A DNA stretch of 64,000 nucleotides from Buchnera aphidicola (Nipponaphis monzeni). GTDB taxonomy: Bacteria; Pseudomonadota; Gammaproteobacteria; Enterobacterales; Enterobacteriaceae. Made by a program: the position numbers and the translations under genes. The stretch lies in NCBI RefSeq assembly GCF_006741185.1, contig NZ_AP019379.1, forward strand, positions 186,001-250,000, written 5' to 3'. Within the stretch, counting starts at the first letter, position 1. Every line of letters begins with the position of its first letter. The notes below the pieces were generated by a model. It was not told the origin of the DNA. It searched no databases and worked only from the letters and a program-made list of their open reading frames with translations. Shown piece by piece: positions 1 through 9,715 of the stretch.

Positions 1-301
1 TAGGAGGAGTAAATGTTCCGTAAGCTTTTTTTCTAAGATAAAAAATAGTTAATCGTGCAGCCATATATTGATAGTCTGGGCAATTTTTAGAAATTAAATC
101 AGCGGTAATTTTAATAATAATTTTATGAATATTTGATGTGTATATATTACAATAAAATTGTGCATTTGATAATATTATTATTTTAGCAATAGAAATTTTT
201 TGTAATTTGTATATTGCTTTTTTAAGTGTTTGATAAATTTTTCTAAAATCTAAGAATTCTTTCCTACCATTACGTTTAGTAACAAGTATTTTTTGGTTCA
301 T
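1..301 (-). CDS. nrdA: Ribonucleoside-diphosphate reductase alpha subunit, N-terminal part (cut by window edge)
   Basis: Class Ia ribonucleotide reductase large subunit, which reduces ribonucleoside diphosphates to deoxy forms together with NrdB in the cytosol. Only the first 100 codons are inside the window; the gene runs off the left edge. Reading the minus strand from the ATG at 301 gives a protein starting MNQKILVTKRNGRKEFLDF, collinear with E. coli NrdA (MNQNLLVTKRDG...). The later stretch PDYQYMAARLTIFYLRKKAYG matches its ATP-cone region almost residue for residue. The catalytic cysteines lie beyond the edge and cannot be checked. It sits downstream of gyrA on the same strand, the usual Buchnera order. 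The frame is open across the visible part. Confidence 0.93.
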   Translation of the reverse strand, partial: MNQKILVTKRNGRKEFLDFRKIYQTLKKAIYKLQKISIAKIIILSNAQFYCNIYTSNIHKIIIKITADLISKNCPDYQYMAARLTIFYLRKKAYGTFTPP

Positions 302-621
302 ATTTAGGTGTTCTCAGCATAAAATATTAAAAATATATATTTTAATAGTAAAATAATAAACAATTTTTTATGTAATTCGTTCGTTGATGAATATTACATA
401 TTATAATGTGTTTAAAAAAGAATGTATTTATTAAAAAATTTAATAACGTTAATTCATGTTAATATATTATATTAATTAATATATTATGTTTTAAATATAT
501 TGTTTAAGTAACAAAATTATATTTTTTTTAATAAATTTTTGAATAGTAATTTAGGTAAAATTTTTTGGAAAAATTGTTTTAACAAAAAATTTACTTTTGT
601 GTGCTTTTATATTTTGTTAAT
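302..621. other. Spacer nrdA-gyrA
   Basis: About 320 bases of nearly pure A/T between gyrA and nrdA, both on the minus strand. The nrdA promoter must lie here or the gene is read through from gyrA. I see no convincing hairpin or gene. Confidence 0.6.
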
Positions 622-3156
622 TTAACAATATGGAGTTGTAACTTTTTGTAATGCAACTACTTTTTCTTTTTTTGATGTCCTTATTAGAATAACACCTTGA
701 GTGTTCCTACTTAAAATACCAATTTCAGATACTCTAATACGAACTAAAGTTCCAGCATTAGTAATAATAATTATTTGATCATTATCTAATACTTGAATAG
801 ATCCTATTACTATTTTATTTTTTTCAGTAATTTTAATTGATATTATTCCTCTAGTTGCTCTAGATTTAATCGGAAATTCAGAAATATTTGTTCTTTTACC
901 ATATCCATTTTGAGTAACTGTTAAAATGTTACTATTACCTTTAGGTACTAAAAGAGATACTACTTTATCATTTTTACCAATTTTAATTCCAATAACTCCT
1001 GAGGCAGTTCTTCCCATTTTTCTAACCGACGTTTCAGAAAAATGAACAACTTTACCTTTGGACGTAAATAACATAATATTATCTTTTCCATTAGTTAAAG
1101 ATACCCCTATAAGTTCATCTCCTTTTTTTAAATTAATTGCAATAATTCCTGAATTACGTTGTTTTTGGAATTGTTTTAAAGAAGTTTTTTTAACATTTCC
1201 ATATGATGTAGCCATAAATATATTAATATTATTACAATATTTATGTACTGGAAGTATAGTTGTAATTCTTTCTTTAGGTGTTAATGGTAATAAATTTACA
1301 ATAGGTTTACCTCGTGCATTACGGCTAGCTTCTGGTAATTGATATATTTTCATCCAGTAAATGATTCCTCTACTAGAAAAACATAAAATAGTATCATGTG
1401 TATTAGCAATTAATAAATTTTCTATAAAGTCTTTTTCTTTAATTTTAGCAGCTGATTTTCCTTTACCTCCTCTTCTTTGTGCATTATAATCAGATAGTGG
1501 TTGATATTTGACATATCCAGAATGTGATAGTGTAACTACTACTTCTTCTTGATTAATGGCGTCTTCAACATTTATATTTTTATAATTAGTTAAAATTTTA
1601 GTTTTTCGTACATCGCCAAAATTTTTTTGTACAACTATCAGCTCTTTTTTAATTACATTCATTAACGTTTCATGATCATTTAATATTTTGACTAATTTTT
1701 TCATTGATTCTAAGATATTTTTTTGTTCATTAATAATTTTTTTTCTTTCTAAATGAGTAATTTGTTGTAATTTTAGATCTAATATTATTTGAGATTGTTC
1801 TTTGGTTAAAATGTAAACATTTTTTTTAGTATTGTAATTATTATCTTCGTATTTTTTTAATATTTCATTTTTTCGTTGTATTAATGTACTTGATTCTATT
1901 TGTTTAAATTTCCAATGAGTAGACATTAGTATTTTTTTTGCATCGTCAGTTGTGGGAGACGATTTAATTAATTTTATAATTTCATCTATGTTGTCAAGAG
2001 CGATAGCAATTCCTTCGAGGTAATAAGATTTTTTAAGTAACGCTTTTAATTCAAAATTACTTCTTCGTGTTACAATTTCTTGTCTATGATAGATAAAACA
2101 TTTTAAAATTTTTTTTAAAGGCATTAATTTGGGTTGTCCATGATGTAACGCTACCATGTTTATTCCAAAAGAAATTTGTAATTGTGTTAATAAATATAAT
2201 TGGTTTAAAATAACTTTAGGTATAGATTCTTTTTTAATTTCAATAACTATTCGCATACCATCTTTGTCAGATTCATCTCTTAAAGAACTAATTCCTTCTA
2301 TTTTTTTTAATTTTATTAATTCGGCTATTTTTTCTATTAATTGTGACTTGTTTACTTGGTATGGTATTTCATAAATTATAATAGATTTTTTTTTAGTTTT
2401 TAAGTTTATTTCTACTTTGCTTCTAGATTGAATATAAATTTTACCTTTTCCTGTAAGATATGCATTTTCTATTCCAGAATTTCCGTTAATAATACCTGCT
2501 GTAGGAAAGTCTGGTCCGGGAATATATTTCATTAGTTCATTTAAATTGATTTTGTTATTATTAATGTACGCTAAACATCCATTAATAATTTCTTCAATAT
2601 TATGTGGTGGTATATTAGTAGCCATTCCAACGGCTATTCCAGAAGAACCATTGATTAGAAGGTTAGGTATCTTAGTAGGTAGTACTTCTGGTATTTTTTG
2701 AGTTTCGTCATAATTTAGAGTAAAATTAACAGTATTTTTATTTAAATCACTTAATAGTTCATGTGTAATTTTAGACATACGAATTTCTGTATAACGCATA
2801 GCAGCTGCAGAATCTCCATCTATAGAACCGAAGTTTCCTTGACCATCTATTAGTGTATACCTTAAAGAAAATGATTGAGCCATACGAACAATAGCATCAT
2901 ATACAGCAGAATCTCCGTGAGGATGGTATTTCCCTATAACGTCTCCTACTATTCTAGCCGATTTTTTATATGGTTTATCCCAATAATTTCTTAATATATG
3001 CATAGCAAATAATATTCTACGATGTACTGGTTTTAAACCATCTCTAACATCAGGTAAAGCTCTACCGACAATGACAGACATTGCATAATCTAAGTAAGAA
3101 TTTTTTAGCTCTTGTTCAATATCAACTTTTATAGTTTTATTTAAAAGGTTTTTCAT
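622..3156 (-). CDS. gyrA: DNA gyrase subunit A
   Basis: Breaks and rejoins DNA in the A2B2 gyrase, which introduces negative supercoils. The 844-residue product is slightly shorter than E. coli GyrA (875); the loss is at the acidic C-terminal tail. The N-terminal winged-helix region holds GDSAVYD around residue 83 and the active-site tyrosine at residue 122 in [11 protein letters not shown], the same number as in E. coli. The GyrA-box QRRGGKGK needed for DNA wrapping is present near residue 560, followed by the repeated beta-pinwheel blades. The start at 3156 gives an N-terminus like other gyrases. It is single copy here and precedes nrdA. Nothing suggests loss of function. Confidence 0.98.
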   Translation of the reverse strand: MKNLLNKTIKVDIEQELKNSYLDYAMSVIVGRALPDVRDGLKPVHRRILFAMHILRNYWDKPYKKSARIVGDVIGKYHPHGDSAVYDAIVRMAQSFSLRYTLIDGQGNFGSIDGDSAAAMRYTEIRMSKITHELLSDLNKNTVNFTLNYDETQKIPEVLPTKIPNLLINGSSGIAVGMATNIPPHNIEEIINGCLAYINNNKINLNELMKYIPGPDFPTAGIINGNSGIENAYLTGKGKIYIQSRSKVEINLKTKKKSIIIYEIPYQVNKSQLIEKIAELIKLKKIEGISSLRDESDKDGMRIVIEIKKESIPKVILNQLYLLTQLQISFGINMVALHHGQPKLMPLKKILKCFIYHRQEIVTRRSNFELKALLKKSYYLEGIAIALDNIDEIIKLIKSSPTTDDAKKILMSTHWKFKQIESSTLIQRKNEILKKYEDNNYNTKKNVYILTKEQSQIILDLKLQQITHLERKKIINEQKNILESMKKLVKILNDHETLMNVIKKELIVVQKNFGDVRKTKILTNYKNINVEDAINQEEVVVTLSHSGYVKYQPLSDYNAQRRGGKGKSAAKIKEKDFIENLLIANTHDTILCFSSRGIIYWMKIYQLPEASRNARGKPIVNLLPLTPKERITTILPVHKYCNNINIFMATSYGNVKKTSLKQFQKQRNSGIIAINLKKGDELIGVSLTNGKDNIMLFTSKGKVVHFSETSVRKMGRTASGVIGIKIGKNDKVVSLLVPKGNSNILTVTQNGYGKRTNISEFPIKSRATRGIISIKITEKNKIVIGSIQVLDNDQIIIITNAGTLVRIRVSEIGILSRNTQGVILIRTSKKEKVVALQKVTTPYC

Positions 3157-3762
3157 GAAATGGTTAGCTCTTTGTGTTTTATTTTTTTATTAAAATAAAA
3201 ATTATAACATAAAATTGTTTATTCTATTAATATAGAGGTGAATAAATTTTTTATTAAATTATTAATAAATATATAAAAAATAATTGAATAACATTGTTAC
3301 ACATTTATGGTGTGGATATATGTTAAAGAATAAATTATTGATATTTTTTTAAAAATTGCAGTATATTTGTATATGTTTATTATAAATCAAATGATTATTT
3401 GTATAATAAAATTTTTATAAATTTTTAATAAATTATATAATAGTTACATTTATTTGTTATATAAAAGTATTTTTTAATTATTATTTATTGTATTATATAC
3501 TAATTAATTATAGTAGTATTTATTACATCAATAATATAAAAATGTTTTTAAAAATTTTAAATAGTATGTTATTATAATGCTATTTTTTATTTATTAAATA
3601 TTTATAATTTTAGTACATATTTAATATGTAGTAAATAAGTATATTAATATGTAAATGTTATAAAAATATGTATTTATAGATAATTTTTTATTAATTAAAT
3701 TATGGTAATAATATTTTTATAAGTTGTTATTATAGTTATTTTATTGCACTGGGTAATCAAAT
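3157..3762. other. Divergent spacer gyrA / DUF2076 gene
   Basis: About 600 bases of A/T-rich DNA between divergently read genes. It must hold the gyrA promoter and that of the following plus-strand gene. No ORF, RNA gene or strong repeat is visible. Confidence 0.6.
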
Positions 3763-4548
3763 ATGAAACCTGAAGAAAAAGCATTAATAGAAAGTTTATT
3801 TAATAGATTGAAAGTTATTGAAGAAAAGTTTCCTAATAGAAATCGTTTAGTTAGTGAATATATTTCAAGTTTAGTTAAAAATCAACCAAACTCCATTTAT
3901 TATATTGCGCAAACTACTTTAATACAAGAAGTTGCTATTAAAAAGTTAAATAAAAAAATTTTATATTTAGAAAAAAAAATATCAGATTTAATATCTCAAA
4001 AAAATCATAAGGAACCAAGTTTTTTATCTAGTTTGTTTGGTAGTAGTAAAAAGTCTAAAAAAACACAAAATTTTGAAAATAACAATTTTGAAACATCAGC
4101 GATACCTAATAGTGGGAATAACAATTTAAAAGCTTTGAATAATTCATCACCTGTAAGCAGTCTTGGTAATAGTTTTATAGGTAATGCATTACAAACAGCT
4201 GCTGGGGTAGCTGGAGGTATTGTTGTAGGCAATATGTTGATGAATCTTTTTCATAAGGATAAACCTGAAGAAGAAATATTTGACACTATTCAAGAGGATG
4301 CTACATTTTCTAATTTAGAAAGTTATGATTTTAATAATAAAGATCAATTTTTATCTACTAGCGAAGATTTTTTAGTTAATCATGATGATAGTCAATTAAA
4401 TAGCGTTACAGAAACGTTAGATCAGGAAATTTTAGAAACAGAGCATGATACTAATAACGTTATTGATAATCAATATTATGATGATAGTGACAATAATAGT
4501 TTTGATAATGCTACGTTAGATGATATTGACGACGATAATTTTATTTAG
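3763..4548 (+). CDS. DUF2076-family protein of unknown function
   Basis: Function unknown. The 261-residue product starts MKPEEKALIESLFNRLKVIEEKFPN. It carries the hallmarks of the DUF2076 family as I remember it: an N-terminal helical block with EEKALIESLF and QTTLIQEVAIKKL (residues 1-75), then a low-complexity Asn/Ser linker. A glycine-rich segment NALQTAAGVAGGIVVGN (about residues 141-157) follows, possibly membrane-associated. The C-terminal third is very acidic (Asp/Glu/Asn-rich). No signal peptide is seen. A homologue at the same place, between gyrA and the peroxiredoxin gene, is known in other Buchnera from memory. It is convergent with the peroxiredoxin gene across a hairpin. Its survival in a shrinking genome suggests it is used. 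The family call is fairly sure; the role is not known. Confidence 0.85.
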   Translation: MKPEEKALIESLFNRLKVIEEKFPNRNRLVSEYISSLVKNQPNSIYYIAQTTLIQEVAIKKLNKKILYLEKKISDLISQKNHKEPSFLSSLFGSSKKSKKTQNFENNNFETSAIPNSGNNNLKALNNSSPVSSLGNSFIGNALQTAAGVAGGIVVGNMLMNLFHKDKPEEEIFDTIQEDATFSNLESYDFNNKDQFLSTSEDFLVNHDDSQLNSVTETLDQEILETEHDTNNVIDNQYYDDSDNNSFDNATLDDIDDDNFI

Positions 4549-4648
4549 AAAATATAAGTTAATTGTGCAATAATTAAGATTAGTAATAAAAAATTTTTTG
4601 ATATTATTATATGATAATTAATAATATTAAAAATATTTTAAAAATTAA

Positions 4649-4676
4649 AAAACCAGCAGAATACTTTGCTGGTTTA
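4649..4676. terminator. Intrinsic terminator between convergent genes
   Basis: A 9-bp perfect stem (AAACCAGCA / TGCTGGTTT) with an 8-nt loop, containing G-C pairs that are otherwise rare in spacers here. On the minus strand it is followed by a T-rich run, so it best terminates the peroxiredoxin transcript; it may serve both convergent genes. Confidence 0.8.
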
Positions 4677-4752
4677 TAAGTTTTTATGTTATAAATGGAT
4701 TATTTGTATAGAAATTAATTATTATAAGTATTTCTATGATGTTAACAATATT

Positions 4753-5361
4753 TTATTTTTCATGTGAAAAATATTTTTTAGATAAATAATTTTTTACTCC
4801 TGCTGGAGTTGCTTGCATTCCTGGTTTTCCTATATTCCAGTTTGCAGGACAAACTTCTCCGTTTAATTCGTGAAATTGTATTGCATCTATCATTCGAAAT
4901 ATTTCTTTAATATTTCTTCCAAAAGGTAAGTCATTTACTATTTGGTGACGTACTATTTGATGGGTATCAATTATAAAAGAAGCTCTTAATGCTACTCCTA
5001 ATTGTGGATGTTCGACACCATAAGATTTTTGAATTTTTCTTTTGGTATCTGATACCATAACATATTGAACTTTTCCTATACCCCCTTCTTTGGGATGAGT
5101 ATTTCTCCAGGCGTTATGTACAAAAATAGAATCAATAGATATGCCTATTATTTTAACATTTTTTTGTTTAAATTTTTCGTAGTTTTTATCAAACGTTATA
5201 ATTTCGGAAGGGCAAACGAAAGTAAAATCCATTGGCCAAAAAAATAAGACTGCTATTGTTCCTTGAATATATTCTTTTAAATTAAAATTATTTACAAATT
5301 TTCCGTTGCCTAAAATAGCTGGTGCACTAAAATCTGGAGCTAATTGAGTAACTAATACCAT
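4753..5361 (-). CDS. ahpC: Typical 2-Cys peroxiredoxin (AhpC/TSA family)
   Basis: Thiol peroxidase that reduces hydrogen peroxide and organic peroxides in the cytosol. The 202-residue product has the peroxidatic cysteine at residue 50 in FTFVCPSE and the resolving cysteine at residue 171 in GEVCPANW. It also has the GGIGKV loop and a long C-terminal tail, so it belongs to the Prx1/tsa-like group rather than true E. coli AhpC. In Buchnera it has been labelled both tsa and ahpC. No AhpF gene is in the window, so the reductant is probably thioredoxin (inference). The start is supported by an AAAGGA Shine-Dalgarno about 10 bases upstream of the ATG. Confidence 0.95.
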   Translation of the reverse strand: MVLVTQLAPDFSAPAILGNGKFVNNFNLKEYIQGTIAVLFFWPMDFTFVCPSEIITFDKNYEKFKQKNVKIIGISIDSIFVHNAWRNTHPKEGGIGKVQYVMVSDTKRKIQKSYGVEHPQLGVALRASFIIDTHQIVRHQIVNDLPFGRNIKEIFRMIDAIQFHELNGEVCPANWNIGKPGMQATPAGVKNYLSKKYFSHEK

Positions 5362-5624
5362 TATTGTGTCCTTTATATATTATATATTAATAATATATAT
5401 ATTACTTAACTACTATTTTAAAATCAATAATATTATTATTAAAACACATATTTTAAATATATGTTTATATAATAAAAAAAATTTTTATATGATGTATATG
5501 TAATGTATATGTGATTTAAATTTTTTAACATTAACAAAATTGTATATTGAGTTTGTTGAGTATTTAAATTTTTGTTAGTATAATGAAGTTTCTATAATTA
5601 TAAAATACAAGAATATAGCTTTAT

Positions 5625-5684
5625 ATGAAATTTAAAATTAATTGGAAAAATGTTTTATATCAAGAAAAAAAAAAGTTATTTTAA
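5625..5684 (+). other. ung: Displaced 5' end of ung, out of frame with the main ORF
   Basis: An ATG at 5625 opens a 19-codon frame reading MKFKINWKNVLYQEKKK, then Leu-Phe-stop. It aligns with the start of E. coli Ung (LTWHDVLAEEKQQPYF) through the W, VL and EK positions. The continuation (SYFKQIIHFLN) lies in another frame. The switch falls in the A10 run at 5665-5674: one A fewer (or two more) joins the two parts into a protein of about 218 residues (E. coli 229). Confidence 0.8.
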
Positions 5685-6282
5685 ACAAATAATACATTTT
5701 TTAAATCGAGAAAGATTGACAAAAAATATTTTCCCTTCTAAAAAAAATGTGTTTAAAGCATTTAAATTGACTCCTTTTTATAAAATTAAAGTGGTTATTA
5801 TAGGTCAAGATCCTTATTATAATTGTAATCAAGCAGATGGTTTATCATTTTCAGTTTTTGAGAATACACCTATTCCTCCTTCATTAAAAAATATATTTTT
5901 AGAATTACGTTCTGATATTTCTAATTTTTATGTTCCTGACAATGGGTGTTTACAAAATTGGTCAGCTCAAGGAGTTTTTTTATTAAACACTATTTTAACT
6001 GTTGAACAAGGAAAACCAGGATCACATGCGAAGATAGGATGGTTACGTTTTACAAATCAAGTTATAAAGTTGATTAATAATTATCATAGGGGAGTGATTT
6101 TTTTATTGTGGGGCAAATATGCCGTGAATAAGATGAAAATGATAAATTCAGATCGTCATTATATATTAAAATCAGCACATCCATCACCCCTGTCTGCATA
6201 TAGAGGTTTTTTTGGATGCCGACATTTTTCTTCAGTAAATAAAATATTAAAATCTATAGGGAGGAAACCAATTATATGGTAG
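5650..6282 (+). CDS. ung: Uracil-DNA glycosylase (5' end affected by A10 frame break)
   Basis: Removes uracil from DNA as the first step of base excision repair. The intact frame from the ATG at 5650 encodes 210 residues. It includes the catalytic-water loop GQDPYY (Asp at residue 54), the PPSLKN motif, LLNTILTV, and the active-site HPSPLSAYRGFFGCRHF near the C-terminus, so the enzyme core is complete. The ATG at 5650 is probably not the ancestral start: the family N-terminus lies upstream in another frame from 5625, separated by an A10 run. Either a shortened protein is made from 5650 (a weak TTGGA lies close before it), or slippage at the run yields the full protein. Whether it is active depends on this. 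Confidence 0.93.
   Translation: MFYIKKKKSYFKQIIHFLNRERLTKNIFPSKKNVFKAFKLTPFYKIKVVIIGQDPYYNCNQADGLSFSVFENTPIPPSLKNIFLELRSDISNFYVPDNGCLQNWSAQGVFLLNTILTVEQGKPGSHAKIGWLRFTNQVIKLINNYHRGVIFLLWGKYAVNKMKMINSDRHYILKSAHPSPLSAYRGFFGCRHFSSVNKILKSIGRKPIIW
5665..5674 (+). repeat. A10 homopolymer tract at the ung frame break
   Basis: Ten consecutive A residues inside the ung 5' coding region, exactly where the conserved N-terminal frame and the main frame separate. Such tracts are known slippage sites for RNA polymerase in A+T-rich endosymbionts. Confidence 0.85.
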
Positions 6283-6348
6283 TTTGTTGTTTATACACAT
6301 TTTTTAATATTTGTAACATATTATAATTTATTATATCTATTATTTTTT

Positions 6349-6936
6349 CTAATTTTTTTGGTGTTTTTCGTTTTTAGACACTTCAACAATTGCTTTACGT
6401 AACACATCGTTATTTAAAGTGTAACCATATGATCTAATTGATATAACATAATTGTTAGGAATTTCTTTTATATTTTTGTATGAGCTAATTTTGTGTAAAT
6501 TTGGATTGAATAATAAATTTGTATTGCTTATTTTACGTAGTCCAAATTTTTCAGTTGTTTTGATTAAAGATTTTAATGTTAAATTTATTCCTTCAATGAT
6601 TGATTTGTGTATACTTTTATTTTTAAAATCTATGTTAGACATTTCTTCTAGTTGATCAATGATTTTAATTAGATGTTTTAAAAAACATTTTAAGTTTTCA
6701 GTTTGTATTTGATGAATTTGATTGTCGGATTTTTTAATAGTATTTGCTATATTTGCTTGTAATCTTAATTTTTGATCAAAAATTTTGCCATTAATCATGG
6801 AAATACTTTTTTGTAGTTGTTCTGCTTGCTCAAGGTATACTTGATCTATATTTTTTTGAGTATCAGATTTTTTTTTTTCAGTATCTATATTGTGTGTTTT
6901 ATTTATAGTATTGATGTTTTTATTTTTAATATTCAT
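6349..6936 (-). CDS. grpE: Nucleotide exchange factor GrpE
   Basis: Cochaperone that releases ADP from DnaK. The 195-residue product (E. coli 197) has a charged Lys/Asn-rich N-terminus, a long coiled-coil helix (about residues 35-90, QAEQLQKSISMINGKIFDQKLRLQANIAN), and a beta-domain. That domain has the family pattern near the C-terminus, NNYVISIRSYGYTLNNDVLRKAIVEVS. The coding strand contains an A11 run near codon 20 (T11 at 6868-6878 on the plus strand) that stays in frame. Buchnera is known to carry two grpE copies in some strains; this one stands alone downstream of the tmRNA. A sigma70-like promoter lies just upstream. Confidence 0.93.
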   Translation of the reverse strand: MNIKNKNINTINKTHNIDTEKKKSDTQKNIDQVYLEQAEQLQKSISMINGKIFDQKLRLQANIANTIKKSDNQIHQIQTENLKCFLKHLIKIIDQLEEMSNIDFKNKSIHKSIIEGINLTLKSLIKTTEKFGLRKISNTNLLFNPNLHKISSYKNIKEIPNNYVISIRSYGYTLNNDVLRKAIVEVSKNEKHQKN

Positions 6937-7685
6937 TATTAGTTGTTTTATGATTTATATTAAATGTTGTTAGAATAATACAAGATTTGTAATATGATTT
7001 GCAAGAAATTTATTTACGAAATTTTTTGAATAATTATATTAGTAATAATTAAATAGTTTTATATAAAAATTATATGATTAGTTTAACAAGTAGAGTATGT
7101 ATATTATTTTTAAAAATAACTGTATATGTTAATATATAATAAGAATTGTTTATTATAATATTAGGACTAATATTTTATAAGTTTTGTTTATTTAAGATTA
7201 GTTGTTTATAAGGTTATGTTATAAAATAGTGGTTATAAATTGTCATAATTGTACAATTTTTTTGATACATAATTTTTTTCTACTAATGTATTTATTAGTT
7301 GTGTGATGCTTGTATAGTGTTATGTGTAATGAGTTATTTTTTTTGTTACTAGAATATTAGTATTTTATATTATTTATATTTTTTCTTAAAAAAGTGATTG
7401 TTATAATAAATTTAAATATTATTTAATGGTTTGGTTAAGATGTATTTTTTATTGTTAAGTGCAAATTAGTTAAATATAATTTTATATGTAAGCAATTGAT
7501 TTGTATTTTACAAAAGTTATTATTAATTTATTATAAATATATATTTTAATAGAATTATATATATGAAGGGTATAAATACGTTTATTTAAACTATTTTAAA
7601 AATATAATAATTAATATTATAGATTTTTAATGTGTTTTTATTAATAACATATTAGGTATTGCTTATTAAAAATTTTAAAATTTTT
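6937..7685. other. Spacer grpE-ssrA
   Basis: About 750 bases of A/T-rich DNA. Apart from the candidate grpE promoter at its left end and a weak A/T palindrome (around 7668-7686) just beyond the tmRNA 3' end, I see nothing. No gene remnant is recognisable. Confidence 0.6.
6975..7004 (-). promoter_or_regulatory. Candidate sigma70 promoter of grpE
   Basis: On the minus strand TTGCAA, an 18-base spacer and TATTAT lie about 40 bases before the grpE start, giving a leader of roughly 30 nt. No clear sigma32 -10 element (CCCCAT) is seen, so a heat-shock promoter is not supported. In such A/T-rich DNA chance matches are frequent. Confidence 0.4.
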
Positions 7686-8040
7686 TGGTGGAGCTGGCGG
7701 GATTCGAACCCGCGTCCAAATTTTTTGCTAATAAAAAATCTACATGCTTAGTCTTTTTAAAAAAATATAATTAAGTAATGAAAGACACATTTCATAATTT
7801 TTATTATACTTATTAAATCAATATAAACAACTATTCTTGTTATCTCTTATTTTCTGTGACCTTTTTAAATAACTCATTTTAAGAGAATAATTTGAGTTAA
7901 AAGGGCTTTATATAGTTTTTTAAGCTGCTAAAGCATATTTGTTATTATTTGCGATTATTTTTATACGGTTTTTTATCGAGTATCCGATTCTCGGCATGCA
8001 TTTTATTCTTAGTAAATTTGTCGAATCCATAATCAGCCCC
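7686..8040 (-). ncRNA. ssrA: tmRNA (transfer-messenger RNA)
   Basis: Rescues stalled ribosomes by trans-translation with SmpB. On the minus strand the 5' end GGGGCTGATTATGGATTCGAC at 8040 and the 3' end with the T-arm GGTTCGAATCCC and CAGCTCCACCA at 7686 form the alanine-type acceptor stem. G3 faces U, the alanyl-tRNA synthetase identity wobble, and CCA is encoded. Length is 355 nt (E. coli 363). The tag frame starts at a GCA resume codon (7952-7950) and ends at TAA (7920), encoding ANNNKYALAA; E. coli has ANDENYALAA. The protease-recognised ALAA end is intact. It is one-piece, not circularly permuted. Confidence 0.97.
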
Positions 8041-8200
8041 TTTATTTTTATTAGTTGATTATTACAAAAAAAAGTTATAAAGTCTACTTTTATTAAAAAA
8101 ATAATAAATAATATATAATAAATAATTGTATAATTATAAAAAATTTTATTTTGTAACAATGTATATTTTAAATTATATTAAAAAATGAAATAGGTTTCTA

Positions 8201-8536
8201 ATGACAACTTTAAATAAAATAAAACTTCAAATTAGTCAAAATTCTATACTAATATATATGAAAGGTACTCCTGAAAGTCCTAATTGTGGATTTTCTGCTC
8301 AAGCAGTTAAAGCAATTGCTTCTTGTGGTAAGAGGTTTGCATATGTAGATGTATTAAAAAACATAGATATTAGGACAGAATTACCAAAATATTCAAATTG
8401 GCCTACGTTTCCTCAATTATGGATTAATGGCGAATTAATAGGAGGGTGTGATATTATTGTCAAAATGTTTAAAAATGGTCAATTACAAGAAAAAATTGAT
8501 AGTGTAGTTATTAATAATAAAGATAATATAATTTAG
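8201..8536 (+). CDS. grxD: Monothiol glutaredoxin Grx4
   Basis: Monothiol glutaredoxin that carries or transfers [2Fe-2S] clusters. The 111-residue product (E. coli 115) has one active-site cysteine at residue 29 in the CGFS motif (SPNCGFSAQ), the cis-proline region WPTFPQLWINGELIGG, and the GGCDI glutathione-binding element. The start ATG at 8201 gives an N-terminus like that of E. coli. With erpA also in this window it belongs to Fe-S assembly. It is read away from ssrA and convergent with rnt. Confidence 0.95.
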   Translation: MTTLNKIKLQISQNSILIYMKGTPESPNCGFSAQAVKAIASCGKRFAYVDVLKNIDIRTELPKYSNWPTFPQLWINGELIGGCDIIVKMFKNGQLQEKIDSVVINNKDNII

Positions 8537-8675
8537 TAACGTTGTTATATTTTTAGTCTTAAAAAATATTTTTTTTTGAGTACGCTATAGTAATTTTAAA
8601 ATAGTTATAATGTTTAGAACAATATACTAAAAAATATAATGTAAAGATATTTTTAATTAAAATTTTTAGAAAATT

Positions 8676-9317
8676 TTATTTTAATAGTTTTTCAGGAGGC
8701 CATCCTCCTAATTTTTTCCAGCGGTTAACTAACTTACAAAATAAATTTGCTGTTTGTAAAGCATCGTAAAGTGCAGAGTGTGCTTGATTATTATCAAAGC
8801 TCAATCCTATCGCTTTACATGCTTTAGCTAAAACCGTTTGTCCTAAGACCAGCCCACTTAAAGCAGCTGTATCAAAAGTAGCAAATGTATGAAATGGGTT
8901 CATTTGTATCTGTGTACGTTCTATTGCTGATATTAGAAAATTAAAATCAAAAATCGCATTATGGGCTACTACTATACCTTTAGTGCAGTTTTGTATTTTT
9001 ATTCTTTTGTTAACAAGGTTAAATATAGTTGTTAAAGCTTTTTTTTCACTTACCGCTCCTCTTAATGGATTGAATGGATCTATTTTGTTAAAGGCTAAGG
9101 CTTCAGGTTGAAAAATTGCACCTTTAAAAGGTTCGATATGAAAATGTAACGTATTCTCTTTTTGTAACCAACCTGATTCGTCCATTCTTAAAGTAATTGC
9201 TGCGATTTCTAAAATAGCATTAGTTTTTGGATTAAAACCGGCAGTTTCTAAATCTATTACTACTGGATAGAAACTTCTAAAGCGTTCATGAAGGAATTTT
9301 TTTTGACTAATAGGCAT
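8676..9317 (-). CDS. rnt: Ribonuclease T
   Basis: 3'-to-5' exoribonuclease of the DEDD family that matures tRNA and other stable RNA ends. From the ATG at 9317 the product is 213 residues (E. coli 215). It contains Exo[10 protein letters not shown] (Asp, Glu), Exo[11 protein letters not shown] and ExoIII HSALYDA with the DEDDh histidine. The basic-aromatic C-terminus [14 protein letters not shown] is also present. An earlier in-frame TTG at 9341 exists, but an AAAGAG Shine-Dalgarno sits right before the ATG at 9317 and that start gives the family length, so I prefer it. Confidence 0.96.
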   Translation of the reverse strand: MPISQKKFLHERFRSFYPVVIDLETAGFNPKTNAILEIAAITLRMDESGWLQKENTLHFHIEPFKGAIFQPEALAFNKIDPFNPLRGAVSEKKALTTIFNLVNKRIKIQNCTKGIVVAHNAIFDFNFLISAIERTQIQMNPFHTFATFDTAALSGLVLGQTVLAKACKAIGLSFDNNQAHSALYDALQTANLFCKLVNRWKKLGGWPPEKLLK

Positions 9318-9715
9318 TGATAACTCTTTTATTAAAAGCAAAAAATTATATTATACAGTCAATAGAATATAAATTTTTGAAGTGTTTTTTATATTTTTAA
9401 GTAATTATTTTATATTATACAAATTTTTTCATAATGTAAATTCTAAAAATTGTTTAATGAATAAAATTTTCGTTGAATATAAGTATATATTGTGCAAATT
9501 TTTTTATAGTTATTTTTTTAAATTTATATATTAAAAAAAAATAAATAATGATATATATAAAATATATTTTTTTAGAAAAAAGATTAATATTGTTTTAATA
9601 AAAATTATATTAAATGTTTAAAACTTTATGATATTTTTACTTAATTTTTTAGTATATTACTATTTTAGTAACGTTTTTTTCTTTAGTGTAATTATAATAT
9701 AATAGGATTTTATTT
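9318..9715. other. Divergent spacer rnt / sodA
   Basis: About 400 bases of A/T-rich DNA between divergent genes. A TATAAT at 9693-9698 is very close to the sodA start and lacks a good -35. No gene or repeat is seen. Confidence 0.55.

Noticed and set aside
6937..7685. Possible sigma32 heat-shock promoter for grpE
   Set aside because: A CTTGCA-like element exists but the CCCCAT-type -10 is absent; the sigma70-like pair fits better.
7920..8159. 79-codon minus-strand frame ending in NNNKYALAA
   Set aside because: It lies across the tmRNA gene; only the last ten codons are translated, as the tmRNA tag.
9693..9698. TATAAT as the sodA promoter -10
   Set aside because: It is only 17 bases before the ATG, which would place the transcript start within the Shine-Dalgarno, and no -35 is seen.
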